NCBI GenBank assembly: GCA_024364735.1
Contig: JAGFNQ010008797.1
Coordinates: forward strand, 254,123 to 318,122
Source of the DNA: Boesenbergia rotunda
Taxonomy: Eukaryota; Streptophyta; Magnoliopsida; Zingiberales; Zingiberaceae
Direction of reading: 5' to 3'
DNA: 64,000 nt
In this document: positions 11,684 through 24,140 of the stretch, piece after piece
Numbering within the stretch: position 1 is the stretch's first letter
Layout of the letters: each line of letters opens with the position of its first letter
Notes under the pieces: model-generated
What the model saw: the letters and a program-made list of their open reading frames with translations, nothing else
Told to the model about the DNA's origin: nothing
The model's database searches: none
Program-made: the position numbers and the translations under genes

Positions 11684-13196
11684 AATGTTATAAGGGAATG
11701 AAATGGAGATTGGTTAAGGCTTAGATAAAGATGAAGGGTCATGGAGAGACTCTTCATTTACCTCCTTAATGGGTGATAAAGAGGGGGGTTTGGGAGTTTC
11801 TTTCTTCCTTCCATCAATTGCATTTGCTCCCCTCCTCCCTCCTCATTCTAGCCGAAACCCCAAGGAGGAGTTCTCCCTTGGAAAAACTTCCACCAAGGCT
11901 TCATCTCCAAGATCTAAGGTCTTCACAAGAGTACAAGGGCTAAGGGTGGTCAAGAGGCAACAAGATTTCCATCCTTCTCTCAAATCTAAGGTTTATAATC
12001 AAGATCAACCAAAGTAAGACTCCCTCACCTGTGGTATAATAGTTCCTTATGATTTCCATGATTTTTAGCATGATATATTGGTTGGTTTTTGGATTTGATG
12101 TTGAAAGGAAAGAAAACCAAGAACCCTAGGTTTATGGGTTTCGGCCACAAGGATTTTTAGGTCTATAATTATGCTAAAAATCTTTATAATGTTGTCTAAT
12201 ATGCTCTCATGATGTTTAGAGATTAAATATAATTTTTGAGAATTTTTGGGGTACCCTAGAATACCCTAGGGTTTCGGCCAACATCAAGGACCCATGTGTA
12301 GGGTTGGGTTCAAAACCTCAAGTATATGTTTTATGTTTTATCATGATATAAGGGAGATGGAGGGTGTTTATGTGAATGTCTCACATGGCCTAGAGACCCT
12401 ATAGGTTTCGGCCAAGTACCCTAATAGGGTGGAAAGTTAGGACTTATTTCAAGTAAGGGCCCCAATGGCCCTATGGTAAGGTATGGTTGGTGTTTAAGCA
12501 ATTGATTTGGGGTTTTAATGGAATTTCTTCATGGCCCCATGGCCTTGAAGTTTCGGCCAAGAGCAAGATTAGGGATAAAGGATTAGGGTTGGCCTTAAGA
12601 ATGGGATCAAATGTTTCCTATGGCCTAGTATGTATGTATGAGATGTTGTTGGAAAGTTATGTGAAGTTTCTTGAACCTAGGGTTCCTTGGGGACTTTCGG
12701 CCAAGGACATACCCTAGGGCTAGGGTTGGGTTAAACCTACCAAGATGCTTGTGTATAGGTTACTAAGAGGTATGTTTAAGTAAGATGGAAGAATTTTTAT
12801 GTTAACCAAACCATTAGTTTATATGTCATGAATTATATGATTAGGTCATAAATGTTTAAGACATGTGCCATGATCTATGAATGATATGTATGTATGCCAT
12901 GTTTTATGAATAATATGTATGTATGCCATGTCTTATGAATGATATGTAGGTATGCCATGTTTATGAATAAATTGTATGTATGCCATGCTTTATGAATGAT
13001 GTGCACATATGCCATGTTTAAGAATGAAAATGATGAATGAAGTTAAAGTTCATGCCTTCAAGGCATAACGATGATGTTAAGTATGATGAAGGTATGATGA
13101 ATGAATGAATATGCTATGAATGGTTATGAATGAAGAAGCATGTGAAAGCATTTTATTTTATTTTATGGGCTTGTACCGGACCTAAGTAAGGTCCAC

Positions 13197-13290
13197 GGTT
13201 CTGGACTACCGATGAAGCTGTCCACGGTTCGGGACTACCGATGAAGCTGTCCTTACGGTTCGGGACTACCGATGAAGTTGTCCTTACCCT
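13197..13290 (+). repeat. Short direct repeats, about 27-30 bp unit, in solo LTR
   Basis: Three close copies of CGGTTCGGGACTACCGATGA (the first with a small difference), each followed by AAGCTGTCC or AAGTTGTCC. Confidence 0.85.
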
Positions 13291-13539
13291 AGTAGGTCGA
13301 GATTAGCTACCTCGTATTTACTTAGGGATGTGCGCATATGATGAATGAATGTGGTACAAGCCAGGACCCAATGAATGTTATGATTATGTTCAAGTATTTA
13401 AAAGCATATTTTTAAAGATTAAGCATCCTTATATATATATATGCAATTGCCACATGCATCCATCCATGTTATGCATTATATTTATGATAAGAATATTATG
13501 CAAAGTAAGTTTATGCAAGGTATGTTTATGCAAATGATT

Positions 13540-13950
13540 TTATGTATGTTTATGCTAATATATGATGCCATGATTTATGTGTGTTTATGCTAAGTTAGAA
13601 TGCCATGATTTATTTATGTTTATGTTAAGTTAAAATGCCATGATTTTATTTATGTTTATGCTAGTTTAGGATGCCATGATTTATTTATGTTTATGCTAGT
13701 TTAGGATGCCATGATTTATTTATGTTTATGCTAAGTTAAAATGACATGATTTTATTTATGTTTATGCTAGTTTAGGATGCCATGATTTACTTATGTTTAT
13801 GCTAGTTAGGATGCCATGATTTAATTATGTTTATGCTAAGTTAGGATGCCATGATTTTATTTATGTTCATGCTAGTAATGATGTCATGATTTAATTACGT
13901 TATGCTAAGTTAGGATGCCATGATTTTATTTAGGTTCATGCTAAGAATGT
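13540..13950 (+). repeat. AT-rich tandem repeat, about 45-bp unit, in solo LTR
   Basis: About nine imperfect copies containing GATGCCATGATTTATTTATG and TTTATGCTAGTTTAG. A related word, TATGTATGCCATG, is repeated at 12880-13020. It has simple composition and no coding pattern. Confidence 0.85.
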
Positions 13951-16920
13951 TTATGAGGTTATGTTTATTATGTCTATGTATATGCCAAGTATTATGTCAT
14001 GCTATGAATGTTTACGATGTCGATGTCTATGCGAAGTATTATGTCATACCATGAATGTTTTTATGGTTATGTTTATGCCATGCTACGAATGTGATTAAGT
14101 TATGTTCATGCCATGATGAATGTATGCTAAGTGATGAAAAGGGTTTATGTTCTAAGTAAAGCACTAAGTATGTTAATGTCTTATGTGCTCATGATTAAAT
14201 GATGAATGGTTTTAGTGAGTAGGAAAGAGTCTTGCTAAGCCTGTGTGCTTATAGTCTTATTTTCCTTATACCGCAGATCACGCAAGGGGACAGTAAGGAA
14301 GCAGCAGGAGGGCCTTAAAGCATGTGTGTGATAGTGACTTGGCCAAGAGACCATATGTTTGCTTGTCTTATGATAGAACTTTACCTTTACTATTAAGTAC
14401 TTGAATGTGACTCTATGACATGATGCTAAAGTATGATATGATGCTAAGTATGACATGATGCTAAAATATGATATGATGCTAAGTATGATATGATGCTAAG
14501 TATAAAGTTAATATGTCAAGTTCCCATGTTATGATGCTAGGAATGGTAGTAAGTGCATGTAGGTGTAAGTTTAAAGGTTTCCGTTGCATTATGATGTCTA
14601 CATGCCCTAAGTATGTTAACGTAACGCCGCTTTATGAAAAAAAAATGGGCGTTACACGAAGGGAGTTGATAGTAACAGATGTCTGCTGGAGCTCAAGCTT
14701 CGCCTGGTCTGACTCGGCTTAGGCTTGGGCTCGGAGGGTTCGCGCCTTCCGCTCGGCGTGCTTCAAGCCGGAAAGATGGATGTTTGTCTGGGACGCAGCC
14801 TGTTGTGCCGTCTCGACCTGGCCTCGCGCCATCTCCAGTTGCTCCTCTGTGCGAGCCACTCGATCTTGCAGAGCCCGAACCTCATCCCGCAAGTGATTCA
14901 GGGTGGGCTCATCAGCAGCTAGTTGGGAGTGCGCCAACTGAGCTTGCAAGCGCTTCACTTCCCTCTCGGCCTTAGCTCGCGCCGATCTCTTGGCCAAGAA
15001 AGACATAGAGACTCCATGACAGTCTCCTAGGAACTACAGAAAGAACACCGATCTTAGGGAGCAAATCAGAGTAGGTAGTAGAAGATACAGGTCATCCGTA
15101 CAAACCTGAGTAGCCTCAGGAAGAAGGCGTCGGCTCTGTTACTAGAGCCGTGAAAGTAGGACTCCTCAAGCCCCTGTGCATAACGGTCAGCCACCGACCC
15201 ATACATGCGCAGATATTACTGCCGCTCAGGCAGCTCGCCCTGGGGCATCTTCAAGTGGCGGTCCGCCCGGGTGGGCACTAAAAGGTGCACCGTGGAGTCC
15301 TCCGCCGGACCCTCGGCTGAGGGGCCTCCTGACCGATCGGACGCCACAGCATCAGAAGTATGGGAAGCAGCCGAAGGGTCGGTAGATGAGACGGTAACTG
15401 GAGGATCTGCCGTGGTGGGATCAACGGTAGGAGTAATGGCGGGCAGGCGGACGGGGGAGTCCTCCACAGGAATGACGGTGAGGGAATCAGCAATAGGAGC
15501 CACGTAGGGGACAATGGCTAGAGAGGTAGGGCGGACTTCCGGATCAGGAGTTGCTCTCTTTTTCTTCTTCTTCTTCTTCTCCAGACGTTTGCTGGAGGAA
15601 GGATGAGGCGAGCTCCCTGGCGGAGGGGAGGCTCGTCGGCGTTTGGACGAGGTGCGCGAGGGGATAGTTGCAGGCGGAGCGGCCTCGGAAACGGTGGGAG
15701 CCGACCCCGGTGCAGTCAGGGTCGGGTTGACCGGGACGGCTCCTGTCAAAACATTTCCTCCCATAGCCGGCAGGGAGGCGACCCGAGCCTGTAGCTCGGC
15801 CTTATCCAATCTGAAACCTCCTTTCAGAGCTATAGATTGCAGCATGGAGACTGCGAAAGAACAAAATAACATAAGCTTGTGCTTGATTGGTGTCGGCACC
15901 AGAGAGATATAGTAAGGCTTACCAACGGTAGGCAGGGAGGGAGCCAGACTCGGGCTGAGACCGAAGGCGGAGAGGATCTCTTCCTTTAGCAGAAGGCCAC
16001 CATGAAAATACCTGTCTGCCAGTTCATCGGTAACGCCCAGGTAGGTGGGGGAAGTGCGGTAGTGCCTGGGGAGAGTATCGGAAACGGGAAGTCCCTCAGC
16101 CCAAGTGGTGGGCTAGCCCGGAGCTTCGATGGGCCCGATGAAGAAGAAACGCTCTTTCCATCCTTTGTTTGAAGAAGGAAGGTTCAAGAGGAAAGACGCC
16201 TTGGCTCGGGCTTGGAAGAAAAAGTCTCCCGCTTCTTGCTGTTTGGGGTAGAAGAGGTAGTGGAAGTTCTCCGGTTCCAGGGGAATCTAGAGTAGAGTAA
16301 AAACTATGGCTGAACCATACATCAGGCGAATGGCGTTGGGAGCTAGTTGAGGCAGAGGAATCTGGAAGTAACTGCAGACGGCGGATACGAAAGGGGGCAC
16401 AGGAAAGCGGAGGCCGGCTTGAAGGTGGTCCCGAGACAAAGTGACAAAGCCTAAGGGCGCTGAGTTCGGTCGAGCGTGTGTCTCCGGCAGTCACAGTTGG
16501 TAGTCGGGGGGAATGAGGAAGTTTGACTGTATCTGGTCCAGGTCATGAGCAGTGAGGGTGGTCATCAGGGTAGAATACCATGACCGGGAAGGGGACGGAG
16601 ACGATGAAGAGGAGGCCATCGGATGAAACAGAGACAGCAAACTAACCAACGGGAAGAGTCGCCGGAGGAAAGGTGGGGAAGAACAACTGTTGAAGCCCTA
16701 TCGACGCTGGAGGCAGCAGAGAGCGATGAAAGGTTCCGAACGCACGAAGAGGAGCAGGAAGGAGAAAGACATACTTATGGGACTGGGCGAGGAACGCCAG
16801 TCGTTCGATGATCCGCAAGAAAAAACGTGTGACCCTGCCGAAGCCGTTTGATCAGGATCGGGCATTGGTTAGGGCGTCAGAACGGTCGCAGAGGATGGCG
16901 GCAAGCGCCCCTAGGGCGAG

Positions 16921-16926
16921 TATATA
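16921..16926 (-). promoter_or_regulatory. Putative TATA box for the antisense gene at 16619
   Basis: TATATA on the minus strand, about 300 bp upstream of the ATG at 16619. It parallels the TATA box in front of the second antisense ORF, which suggests that both are transcribed from their own promoters rather than from the LTR. Confidence 0.35.
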
Positions 16927-17050
16927 TGGATTAGGGGCCCGAGCCTCCAACCATTAAGACGGCAAGTAACATAAATACGCGCCAGTACTTCGGCGGATGC
17001 GCCAGGCTCAGGCCAGACTAAGGGTCCAGTCAGTCGAACTGCGTGCCTCC

Positions 17051-18643
17051 TGTTGGTGCAAGTTGCATCAATAATGTTCTCCTTTAAGTGTTTTAATGTT
17101 TGACAACACACTTAAGTCAGTGATACATTGAACAGACAAAGGGGAGCAAAAAAGAAGTAACCTAAGTTGAAGAAAAGTCCTAGTTAACCTAGGCACTAAG
17201 ACCTGGTGAGTGAAGCTAGGCACTAAGTCCCGGCGAAGGGCTGCTGGGCACCTAGCGAAGGGCTGCTAGGTATCGAAACCTCAAGACCTAGCGAAGGGCT
17301 GCTAGGCACCTAGCGAAGGGTTGCTAGGCATCGGAACCTTAAGACCTAGCGAAGGGCTGCTAGGCATCGGAACCTTAAGACCTAGCGAAGGGCTGCTAGG
17401 CATAGAAGACCTAGCGAAGGATTGCTAGGCACCAGGCGAAGGACTGCTAGGGAATGAAGTCTTGGTCCAAGGGACTGAGCAACTTAGCTGAGCGATGACT
17501 AAGGACAGGAGTAGAGACGGGTCAGGGTTTGGGCGTCTCGAGGTCCGGAAGTATCGAAAGCTAAGAAAAAGTCCACCCGAAGGACTGGGTGGCAAGCGTC
17601 TCCTGAAAGGAGTAGGTGAAGGGCGAGTTCTCGGGGATGGGAACTCGTGCCGGTTCGACCTAGGGTTTCGTGCAAATCCGAAGTCAGAACCAAGTCCTTA
17701 AGGCTAACATTATATGTATCTATGCTTTGTGTTTGTGTATCTTGTAGGTATCAAGAACCGGAGACAAAGCAGGTAAAACAGGCAAAAAACTATGCTGCCA
17801 GCCTTGAAGCAGGGCGCCCCCAGCAGTGGGGGCGCCCCCATGCATCCAGGGCGCCCCCAACAGTGGGGGCGCCCCCAGACAAAGCTAAAAAGAGCAGTTT
17901 AAGTAAGCAGGCAGAACAGGTGTCAAGCGGGGCGCCCGGAGCGTCCGGGGCGCCCGGGTTCGAACCTGTTTATGCTGTTTCGAGTGCGAAACACAGATAA
18001 GCCTTCATGAGGGCGCCCGAAAGGTCCGGGGCACCCTGGTCAAAGTTTTTATCACCTGCGGCGAGGTAGGCGCAAGGATAAGGTTTGACCGGGTTTTTCG
18101 GGGCGCGCCCAGCGTCCAGGGCGCCCCAGGAGGCCTATATAAGGGGCTTCGACCCCTCTGCTTCAACATCAACTGCCAAGTACCATTCTGATCTTTCTGA
18201 CCGACGACAACGCGCTAAAGACGAGGCTCTACGACCGGGAGGCTCCAGGAGGAAGTGCGCGGCACTTCGGAGGTCCAGATCGGCCGAGTTTCAGATCTTG
18301 TTTGTTCGGTTTGAGTTTACTATTACGCACTTAATTTTACTTATCTTTTGATTGTAAACTTGCACTGTAAGTCGGGTTTCTCCGCCTCCGGAAAGTCCGG
18401 GAAGGAGACCAATAGTGGACGGGTGTTCCCGTGCATAGGCCTTGGATGTACTGACCCTGGGGGGTCGGGAACCAAGTAAAAATCCGCTGTGTCACTGTCT
18501 TGCTTTATTTCTTTTATTTACTTTTCCGCTGTGCTACTAATGTTCTAAGTTCAGAACGATCCAAGTTTTTCTACGAAGTTTCCGCGAGTAATTTTCACGA
18601 TCGATATTCACCCCCCCCCTCTATCGACGGCACCGGTCCTACA
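17051..18643 (+). repeat. 5' LTR of non-autonomous SIRE-like element
   Basis: 1593 bp. The first third holds an array of 20-nt hairpins (17205-17600) with GAAGG-type loops. The middle holds five pairs of GGCGCC-type palindromes 18 bp apart (starting 17813/17831, 17850/17868, 17931/17949, 18012/18030, 18102/18120). A TATATAA box follows at 18136-18142. The end has a C-rich tract at 18611-18619 and CCTACA. Confidence 0.92.
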
Positions 18644-18645
18644 AT

Positions 18646-18657
18646 TGGTATCAGAGC
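18646..18657 (+). other. Primer-binding site
   Basis: TGGTATCAGAGC, two bases after the 5' LTR; the exact plant complement of initiator Met-tRNA 3' end. Confidence 0.92.
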
Positions 18658-18750
18658 CGAGCCGCTCTTCACCGGACTAACCGCCGACAGAGCAACGACG
18701 CCAGGAGTTGAGGGGGAGCCCAGGGGTGAATCAGGTATATTTTAATTAAA

Positions 18751-19860
18751 ATGTCTGGTTTTAAATTTCAAATTACGTGTTTTAAGTGCAGGGAGAGAGG
18801 GCACTATAAAAATCAGTGCCCTACTCGTAAGACTCGATCTACACCACCGGCGGCTAAGGAGACACCAGCGCCAGGAGTCCGGAAAAACAAGGACCACGTA
18901 TAATGCTTCAAGTGCGAAAAATACGGACACTATAAGAACAAGTGTCCGGCCAAGGTACGTAAGATTTATATTCCAAAAATTGTACAAATTCCTGCACTGT
19001 ACTTAGATAATTCAGTTAACTTTTCTGATAAATTAGATTTACTGCATAGTAAAATCAATATTTTGCATGACAAGTTAGAAAATGTTGATATGACTAAAAT
19101 ATCAAAAATTAATTATTTGATTCAGAACATTAATTCAGTAATTTCTAAAATAAATTATCATAACTTTAATACTGATAATGTTAATCCTAATAATTTTATT
19201 GCTTATAATTTTAAACTTAATTCTGATTCTGATAACTTTAATTCTAATAATGTCAATTCTGATAATTTTAATTCTGAGAAAATTAATTCTGATAATTTTA
19301 ATTCTCATAAACTTAATTCTGATAATTTTAATTCAGATAAAATTAAACCTAAGGATAAATTTGAATTCAAATTCGAAAATCTTAAGGATAATTCGGAATT
19401 CAAATTCGAAAATCCTAAGGATAATTCCGAATTCAAATTTGAAAACCTTAAGGATAATTCTAAAGATAAGTCTGAAGTTAGTAAAGATAATTCTGGAGAT
19501 AATTCTGAAATTATTTTTGAGGATCATTCTGAGAATAATATTGAAGATAAAATTCTCCTAAATAATAACTTAATTATAGATAATCTTGAAGATTATTACA
19601 AAATATTAATTAGTGGCCCAAATTACTCCTCCTATTTTGAGGATACTAAAAGATATAATTTTGAGGATAAGGAGGATATGGAACTATCTAAGATCAAGGC
19701 CATAATTAATAAAAATTACAAAGGTTCAAATAAATCTGAATTGTTAGAAAAATTTAAAAAGATAGATAAAGATGAAGCAGAAATTTTCGAAATAATGAAA
19801 ATGATGAACTTAAATCCACAATTATTAATAAAACAAATTAATTCAAATAAATTCAATTAA
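18751..19860 (+). pseudogene. Gag remnant with two zinc knuckles and Asn/Asp/Ser-rich expansion
   Basis: The frame opens at ATG 18751 and has one in-frame TAA at 18901. Two CCHC knuckles are seen: CFKCRERGHYKNQC near 18784-18825 and CFKCEKYGHYKNKC just after the stop. From about 19190 the protein becomes a repeat of NFNSDNxNSDNFNS-like units and then of KFEFKFENLKDNSE-like units, about 90 residues in all. The C-terminal 90 residues are less repetitive (KSELLEKFKKIDKDEAEIFE). The N-terminal capsid-like part of Gag is missing. If a product exists it starts at 19063 (265 residues). Function unknown. Confidence 0.7.
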
Positions 19861-19892
19861 TTCAACAATTATTAATAATTCAAATAATTAAA

Positions 19893-20010
19893 TTAAATTA
19901 AAATTAAATTAAATTAAAATTAAATTAAATTAAAATTAAATTAAATTAAAATTAAATTAAATTAAATTAAATTAAATTAAAATTAAATTAAATTCAAATT
20001 AAATTAAAAT
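19893..20010 (+). repeat. AT-rich microsatellite (AATTAAATTAA type)
   Basis: Runs of AATTAAATT units directly after the gag remnant, grading into TCAAATTAAA words up to about 20100. Nothing coding. Confidence 0.95.
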
Positions 20011-20394
20011 TAAATTTAATTCAAATAATTCAAATTAAACTCAAATTAAATCTTAATTAAACTCAAATTAAATCTTAATTAAATCTTAATGAAATTCAAA
20101 CTAAATCTTAAACAAATTAAACTCGAACTAAACTAAAATTCTACCCAAACTATAACATTAAAATTAATAACATCAAATATGTCAAAGTGGGTTGACATAT
20201 TCGCGGGTTCACACGACATGTATCAAATCGGGAATTTGATACATCATTAGAAACTTAAATAAAATGATTGACTTGTTTGACCCATGCATAATTGTCATGT
20301 CATGCATTTGCTATTTCTTTTAAATATATGACATGTCATTCATATTTAAAGTTTATGCATATATTAGAACGGCTATAGGAAAAAGAATAATTGA

Positions 20395-20710
20395 AACTTG
20401 ATCAACCTAGTATTGGGTGGCGGTGAGATGATAGTACGTTAGGGAAACCAATTCTAATAAGATCAAGTATACTTGGTCTCTTTAGACTGGTGAAACTAGC
20501 CGAAGCTACCGATCCAAGACCCAAACTAGTTAGACCAGAATTTTTCAAAAAGTAATTTTGAAAATGAAATTTCATTAAAAGGCTTTGTCAAGGAAAGGGT
20601 TGATGATCCAATAAGGCTACGGCCAAAGAAGGCTTAGTGCCTCGCCAAGACCTGGAAGCCAATTTTTGAAATTCAAATTCAAGTTACTTCTTGTCAAATT
20701 CAAATCTAAC
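20395..20710 (+). other. Conserved non-coding block shared with the element at 28859-37619
   Basis: About 315 bp matching 32225-32545 at high identity by eye, although the surrounding interior differs greatly. Shared words include GGTGAGATGATAGTACGTTA, AACTAGCCGAAGCTACCGAT and AATAAGGCTACGGCCAAAGA. No long sense frame runs through it. It may be an old pol relic, an RNA signal such as packaging, or a regulatory element. Confidence 0.75.
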
Positions 20711-21239
20711 ACAAGCTTCAATTAAATCTTAGAGTTAATAATAAATTAATAAAAATGATTCGAGCATCTCACAATACACCTATAAGGCAACCATGCTTGT
20801 TGTATTGATACACTTAAAATGGGTGAGATGTTAAGGACTAATGAATTGAAAAATATTTTTCAAAATTGTTTTTCAAAATTGTTAGAATATTTTCCTAAAA
20901 ATATATTTTTAAAATAGTACTTCAACATAATAATATTTTTATAGAATTCATGCTTGTCTGATTGAATATATATATATTATATGTTTTCAAAAATTATATC
21001 CTTTGAAAATTGTTTGACTCACTCAATTAGACACAAGCCTCTTAGGACAACACTAAAGTTCCTTAAGGCACTTAGTTAGAGTCAAACGGTGTTGGATGCA
21101 GGGGGAGTGTTTTGTTCTTTTTATTAAAAATATTTTTCGAAAACTGCACCTTAATTTGCATCACATATGTTTTCAAAATTATCTTCTTTCCAAATTGTGG
21201 CTTCAAAATTTATCTACTTGAAAATTATCGTTTCTTTGA

Positions 21240-21900
21240 CTTTGATAAACCCTAAAGACACAGAGGAAAGGTCCACTTTATGATCTTCAAGGACTCCTAG
21301 GACGTGTCAAATTTAGGGGGAGTCTGACAAGTTTTAAATTATTTTGAAAATTATTATTCTTTTGATCTGAATCAAACCTTAAGACTCGGAGGAAGAGTAC
21401 TTGTGGTCAACAAGCTTCCCAGGACTGAGTCAAGTTTAGGGGGAGGTCACATCAAAAGAACTATTTAATAACATGTTTTCTTGAACAATATCTTCAAAAT
21501 CTTGCTAAAAACATAAGTATTCTTTCGAAATACTATCATTTTTTAAAAATTCCAATATGTTCAAAAATTCATTTGCTTTTGATCAATTTCACAAAAAAAA
21601 TGTTTATCTTGAGTTTGGAAAATCTTCCAGGACACTTAGGAAAATGTCCTTGTGGTCAACAAGGTTTCCTATGATTGTGTCAGACTGGAAGATAAACCAA
21701 ATCAAGTATTATGACTTCAAAAATTTATACATTTTTCAAAATATACTTCAAAATGTATTATTCTATTTTTCAGAAGTTATGTGATTATTTTTATATTTAC
21801 TTGGGTTGGAGAATTTCCAGGACACTTAGGAAATGTCCTTGTAGTCAACAAGGTTTCCCAGGATTGTGCCAGACTGGAAAAGAATCCTAGTCAAGTAAAA
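21240..21900 (+). repeat. Degenerate direct repeats, about 130-200 bp unit
   Basis: Four related blocks contain GTCAACAAGGTTTCC or variants, preceded by AGGACACTTAGGAAA-type words and followed by CAGGATTGTGCCAGACTGGA or variants. Copies are near 21240, 21360, 21610 and 21800. No coding role is seen. The rest of 20710-22478 is AT-rich with many TTTTCAAAA words. Confidence 0.7.
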
Positions 21901-22478
21901 TATGATGTTTCAAAAATTACTTATATTTTTCTAAAAGTCTCATCTTTTTCAAAAAGGTTAGTACTTGTAAAATATGCATAATATTTATATTTTCCAAAAT
22001 AGCATTCTTTCAAAAGTTACGCATTTTCCAAAAGTACTTAATTATTCAAAAATTCAATACATTTTTCAAAGGTACTTATATTCTTCAAAAATTACATAAT
22101 TTTTCATAGTACTAGTACTTGTCAAAGCATATAGCATCTTTTTCAAAATATGCATCTCTCAAAAAATTGCAATATATCATTCAAAATACAATGCTTTCAA
22201 AATTTTGCACTAAGTATTTTCAAATAAAACCAAAGATCTTCATTGTTGGTGCAAGTATTCTCTTTTTTTTGATGTATGACAAAGGGGGAGAGGTGTGCTT
22301 AAGTTAGAAGTTAGAAAAATTCTTCCCCCAAAAATCAAAAATGTAGTTTCAAAACTTATATCATTTTTTATCTTTATCAAACTTATATCATTTTTTCATT
22401 TTTTATCCCAAGGATAGTGAGTTAGCCCTTTAAACCAATCTAACTTAAGTTATTGTCAAACATCAAAAAGGGGGAGAT

Positions 22479-24108
22479 TGTTGGTGCAAGTTGCATCAAT
22501 GATGTTCTCCTTTAAGTGTTTTAATGTTTGACAACACACTTAAGTCAGTGATACATTGAACAGACAAAGGGGAGCAAAAAAGAAGTAACCTAAGTTGAAG
22601 AAAAGTCCTAGTTAACCTAGGCACTAAGACCTGGTGAGTGAAGCTTGGCACTAAGTCCCGGCGAAGGGCTGCTGGGCACCTAGCGAAGGGCTGCTAGGTA
22701 TCGAAACCTCAAGACCTAGCGAAAGGCTGCTAGGCACCTAGCGAAAGGTTGCTAGGCATCGGAACCTTAAGACCTAGTGAAGGGCTGCTAGGCACCTAGC
22801 GAAGGGCTGCTAGGCATAGAAGACCTAGTGAAGGATTGCTAGGCACCAGGCGAAGGACCGCTTGGTAACAAAGACCTAGCGAAGGGCTGCTAGGCACCTG
22901 GCGAAGGACTGCTAGGGAATGAAGTCTTGGTCCAAGGGACTGAGCAACTTAGCTGAGTGATGACTAAGGACAGGAGTAGAGACGGGTCAGGGTTTGGGCG
23001 TCTCGAGGTCCGGAAGTATCGGAAGCTAAGCAAAAGTCCACCCGAAGGACTGGGTGGCAAGCGTCTCCTGAAAGGAGTAGGTGAAGGGCGAGTTCTTGGG
23101 GATGGGAACTCGTGCCGGTTCGACCTAGGGTTTCGTCCAAATTTGAAGTCAGAACCAAGTCCTTAAGGCTAACATTATATGTATCTATGCTTTGTGTTTG
23201 TGTATCTTGCAGGTATCAAGAACCGGAGACAAAGCAGGTAAACCAGGCAAAAAATTGTGCTGCCAGCCTTGAAGCAGGGCGCCCCCAGCAGTGGGGGCAC
23301 CCCCCATGCATCCAGGGTTCCCCCAACAGTGGGGGCGCCCCCAGACAAAGCTAAAAAGAGCAGTTTAAGTAAGCAGGCAGAACAGGTGTCAAGCGGGGCG
23401 CCCGGAGCGTCTGGGGCGCCCGGGTTCAAACCTGTTTATGTTGTTTCGAGTGCGAAACATAGATAAGCCTTCATGAGGGCGCCGGAAGGTCCGGGGCGCC
23501 CTGGTCAAAGATTTTATCACCTGCGGCGAGGTAGGCGCAAGGATAAGGTTTGACCGGGTTTTTCGGGGCGCCCCCAGCGTCCAGGGCGCCCCCAGGAGGC
23601 CTATATAAGGGGCTTCGACCCCTCTGCTTCAACATCAACTGCCAAGTACCATTCTGATCTTTCTGACCGACGACAACGAGCTAAAGACGAGGCTCTACGA
23701 CCGGGATGCTCCAGGAGGAAGTGCGCGGCACTTCGGAGGTCCAGATCGGCCGAGTTTCAGATCTTGTTTGTTCGGTTTGAGTTTACTATTACGCACTTAA
23801 TTTTACTTATCTTTTGATTGTAAACTTGCACTGTAAGTCGGGTTTCTCCGCCTCCGGAAAGTCCGGGAAGGAGACCAATAGTGGACAGGCGTTCCCGTGC
23901 ATAGGCCTTGGATGTACTGACCCTGGGGGGTCGGGAACCAAGTAAAAATCCGCTGTGTCACTGTCTTGCTTTATTTCTTTTATTTACTTTTCCGCTGTGC
24001 TACTAATGTTCTAAGTTCAGAACGATCCAAGTTTTTCTACGAAGTTTCCGCGAGTAATTTTCACGATCGATATTCACCCCCCCCTCTATCGACGGCACCG
24101 GTTCTACA
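22479..24108 (+). repeat. 3' LTR of non-autonomous SIRE-like element
   Basis: 1630 bp, closely matching the 5' LTR but with a different number of hairpin units (22632-22920) and scattered substitutions that weaken some palindromes (for example GGCACC at 23296). It starts directly after the polypurine tract and ends GTTCTACA. Divergence from the 5' LTR is visibly larger than between the LTRs of the younger element at 28859-37619. Confidence 0.92.
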
Positions 24109-24140
24109 CCTCCTTCGACTAGACTTGAGGGGGACGCTTA

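Larger units (their letters stand above)
11296..14656 (+). mobile_element. Solo LTR, long, Tekay-like (3.36 kb)
   Basis: It begins TGTATCGACCCGAAAAATTA and ends GGGCGTTACA. The flanks TGAAG (11291-11295) and CGAAG (14657-14661) form an imperfect 5-bp target duplication inside the antisense gene. The beginning and the antisense tRNA-like insert resemble the 5' LTR at 48921-51250, which belongs to a Tekay-like chromovirus. There is no internal domain, so it is a solo LTR left by LTR-LTR recombination. The short frames inside are not convincing genes. Confidence 0.75.
10909..16619 (-). pseudogene. Antisense ORF of Tat1 with gypsy-type transposon (Transposase_28-like) domain
   Basis: The minus-strand ATG at 16619 starts MASSSSSPSPSRSWYSTLMT. 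Next comes a domain I recognise as the plant 'putative gypsy type transposon' family (PPDYQL, GLRFPVPPFVSAVC, PQLAPNAIRLMYGSA, GWKERFFFI, FGLSPSLAP patches). A Lys-rich basic stretch lies near 15560-15545 and a long coiled coil near 14990-14720. The gene is then cut by the solo LTR 11296-14656 and resumes at 11290-10909 with more coiled coil (GDELERLQKEKSEWEAARSE). Introns with GT-AG ends can be placed at 15851-15922 and 15034-15105. Stops at 16491, near 16290, near 16115 and near 15215 inactivate it. Additional antisense ORFs of this kind are known from Tat elements; their role is unknown. Confidence 0.75.
17051..24108 (+). mobile_element. Complete non-autonomous SIRE-like copia element (7.06 kb)
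   Basis: Two related LTRs (17051-18643 and 22479-24108) begin TGTTGGTGCAAG and end CTACA. The 5-bp target duplication CCTCC is perfect (17046-17050 and 24109-24113). A primer-binding site follows the 5' LTR and a polypurine tract (AAAAAGGGGGAGAT) precedes the 3' LTR. The interior encodes only a broken gag remnant with zinc knuckles; no protease, integrase, reverse transcriptase or RNase H is recognisable. It therefore depends on enzymes made elsewhere. It is inserted into Tat1. Confidence 0.93.

Noticed and set aside
17051..24108. Autonomous retroelement with hidden pol
   Set aside because: All frames of 19860-22478 were examined; none shows protease, reverse transcriptase, RNase H or integrase motifs.
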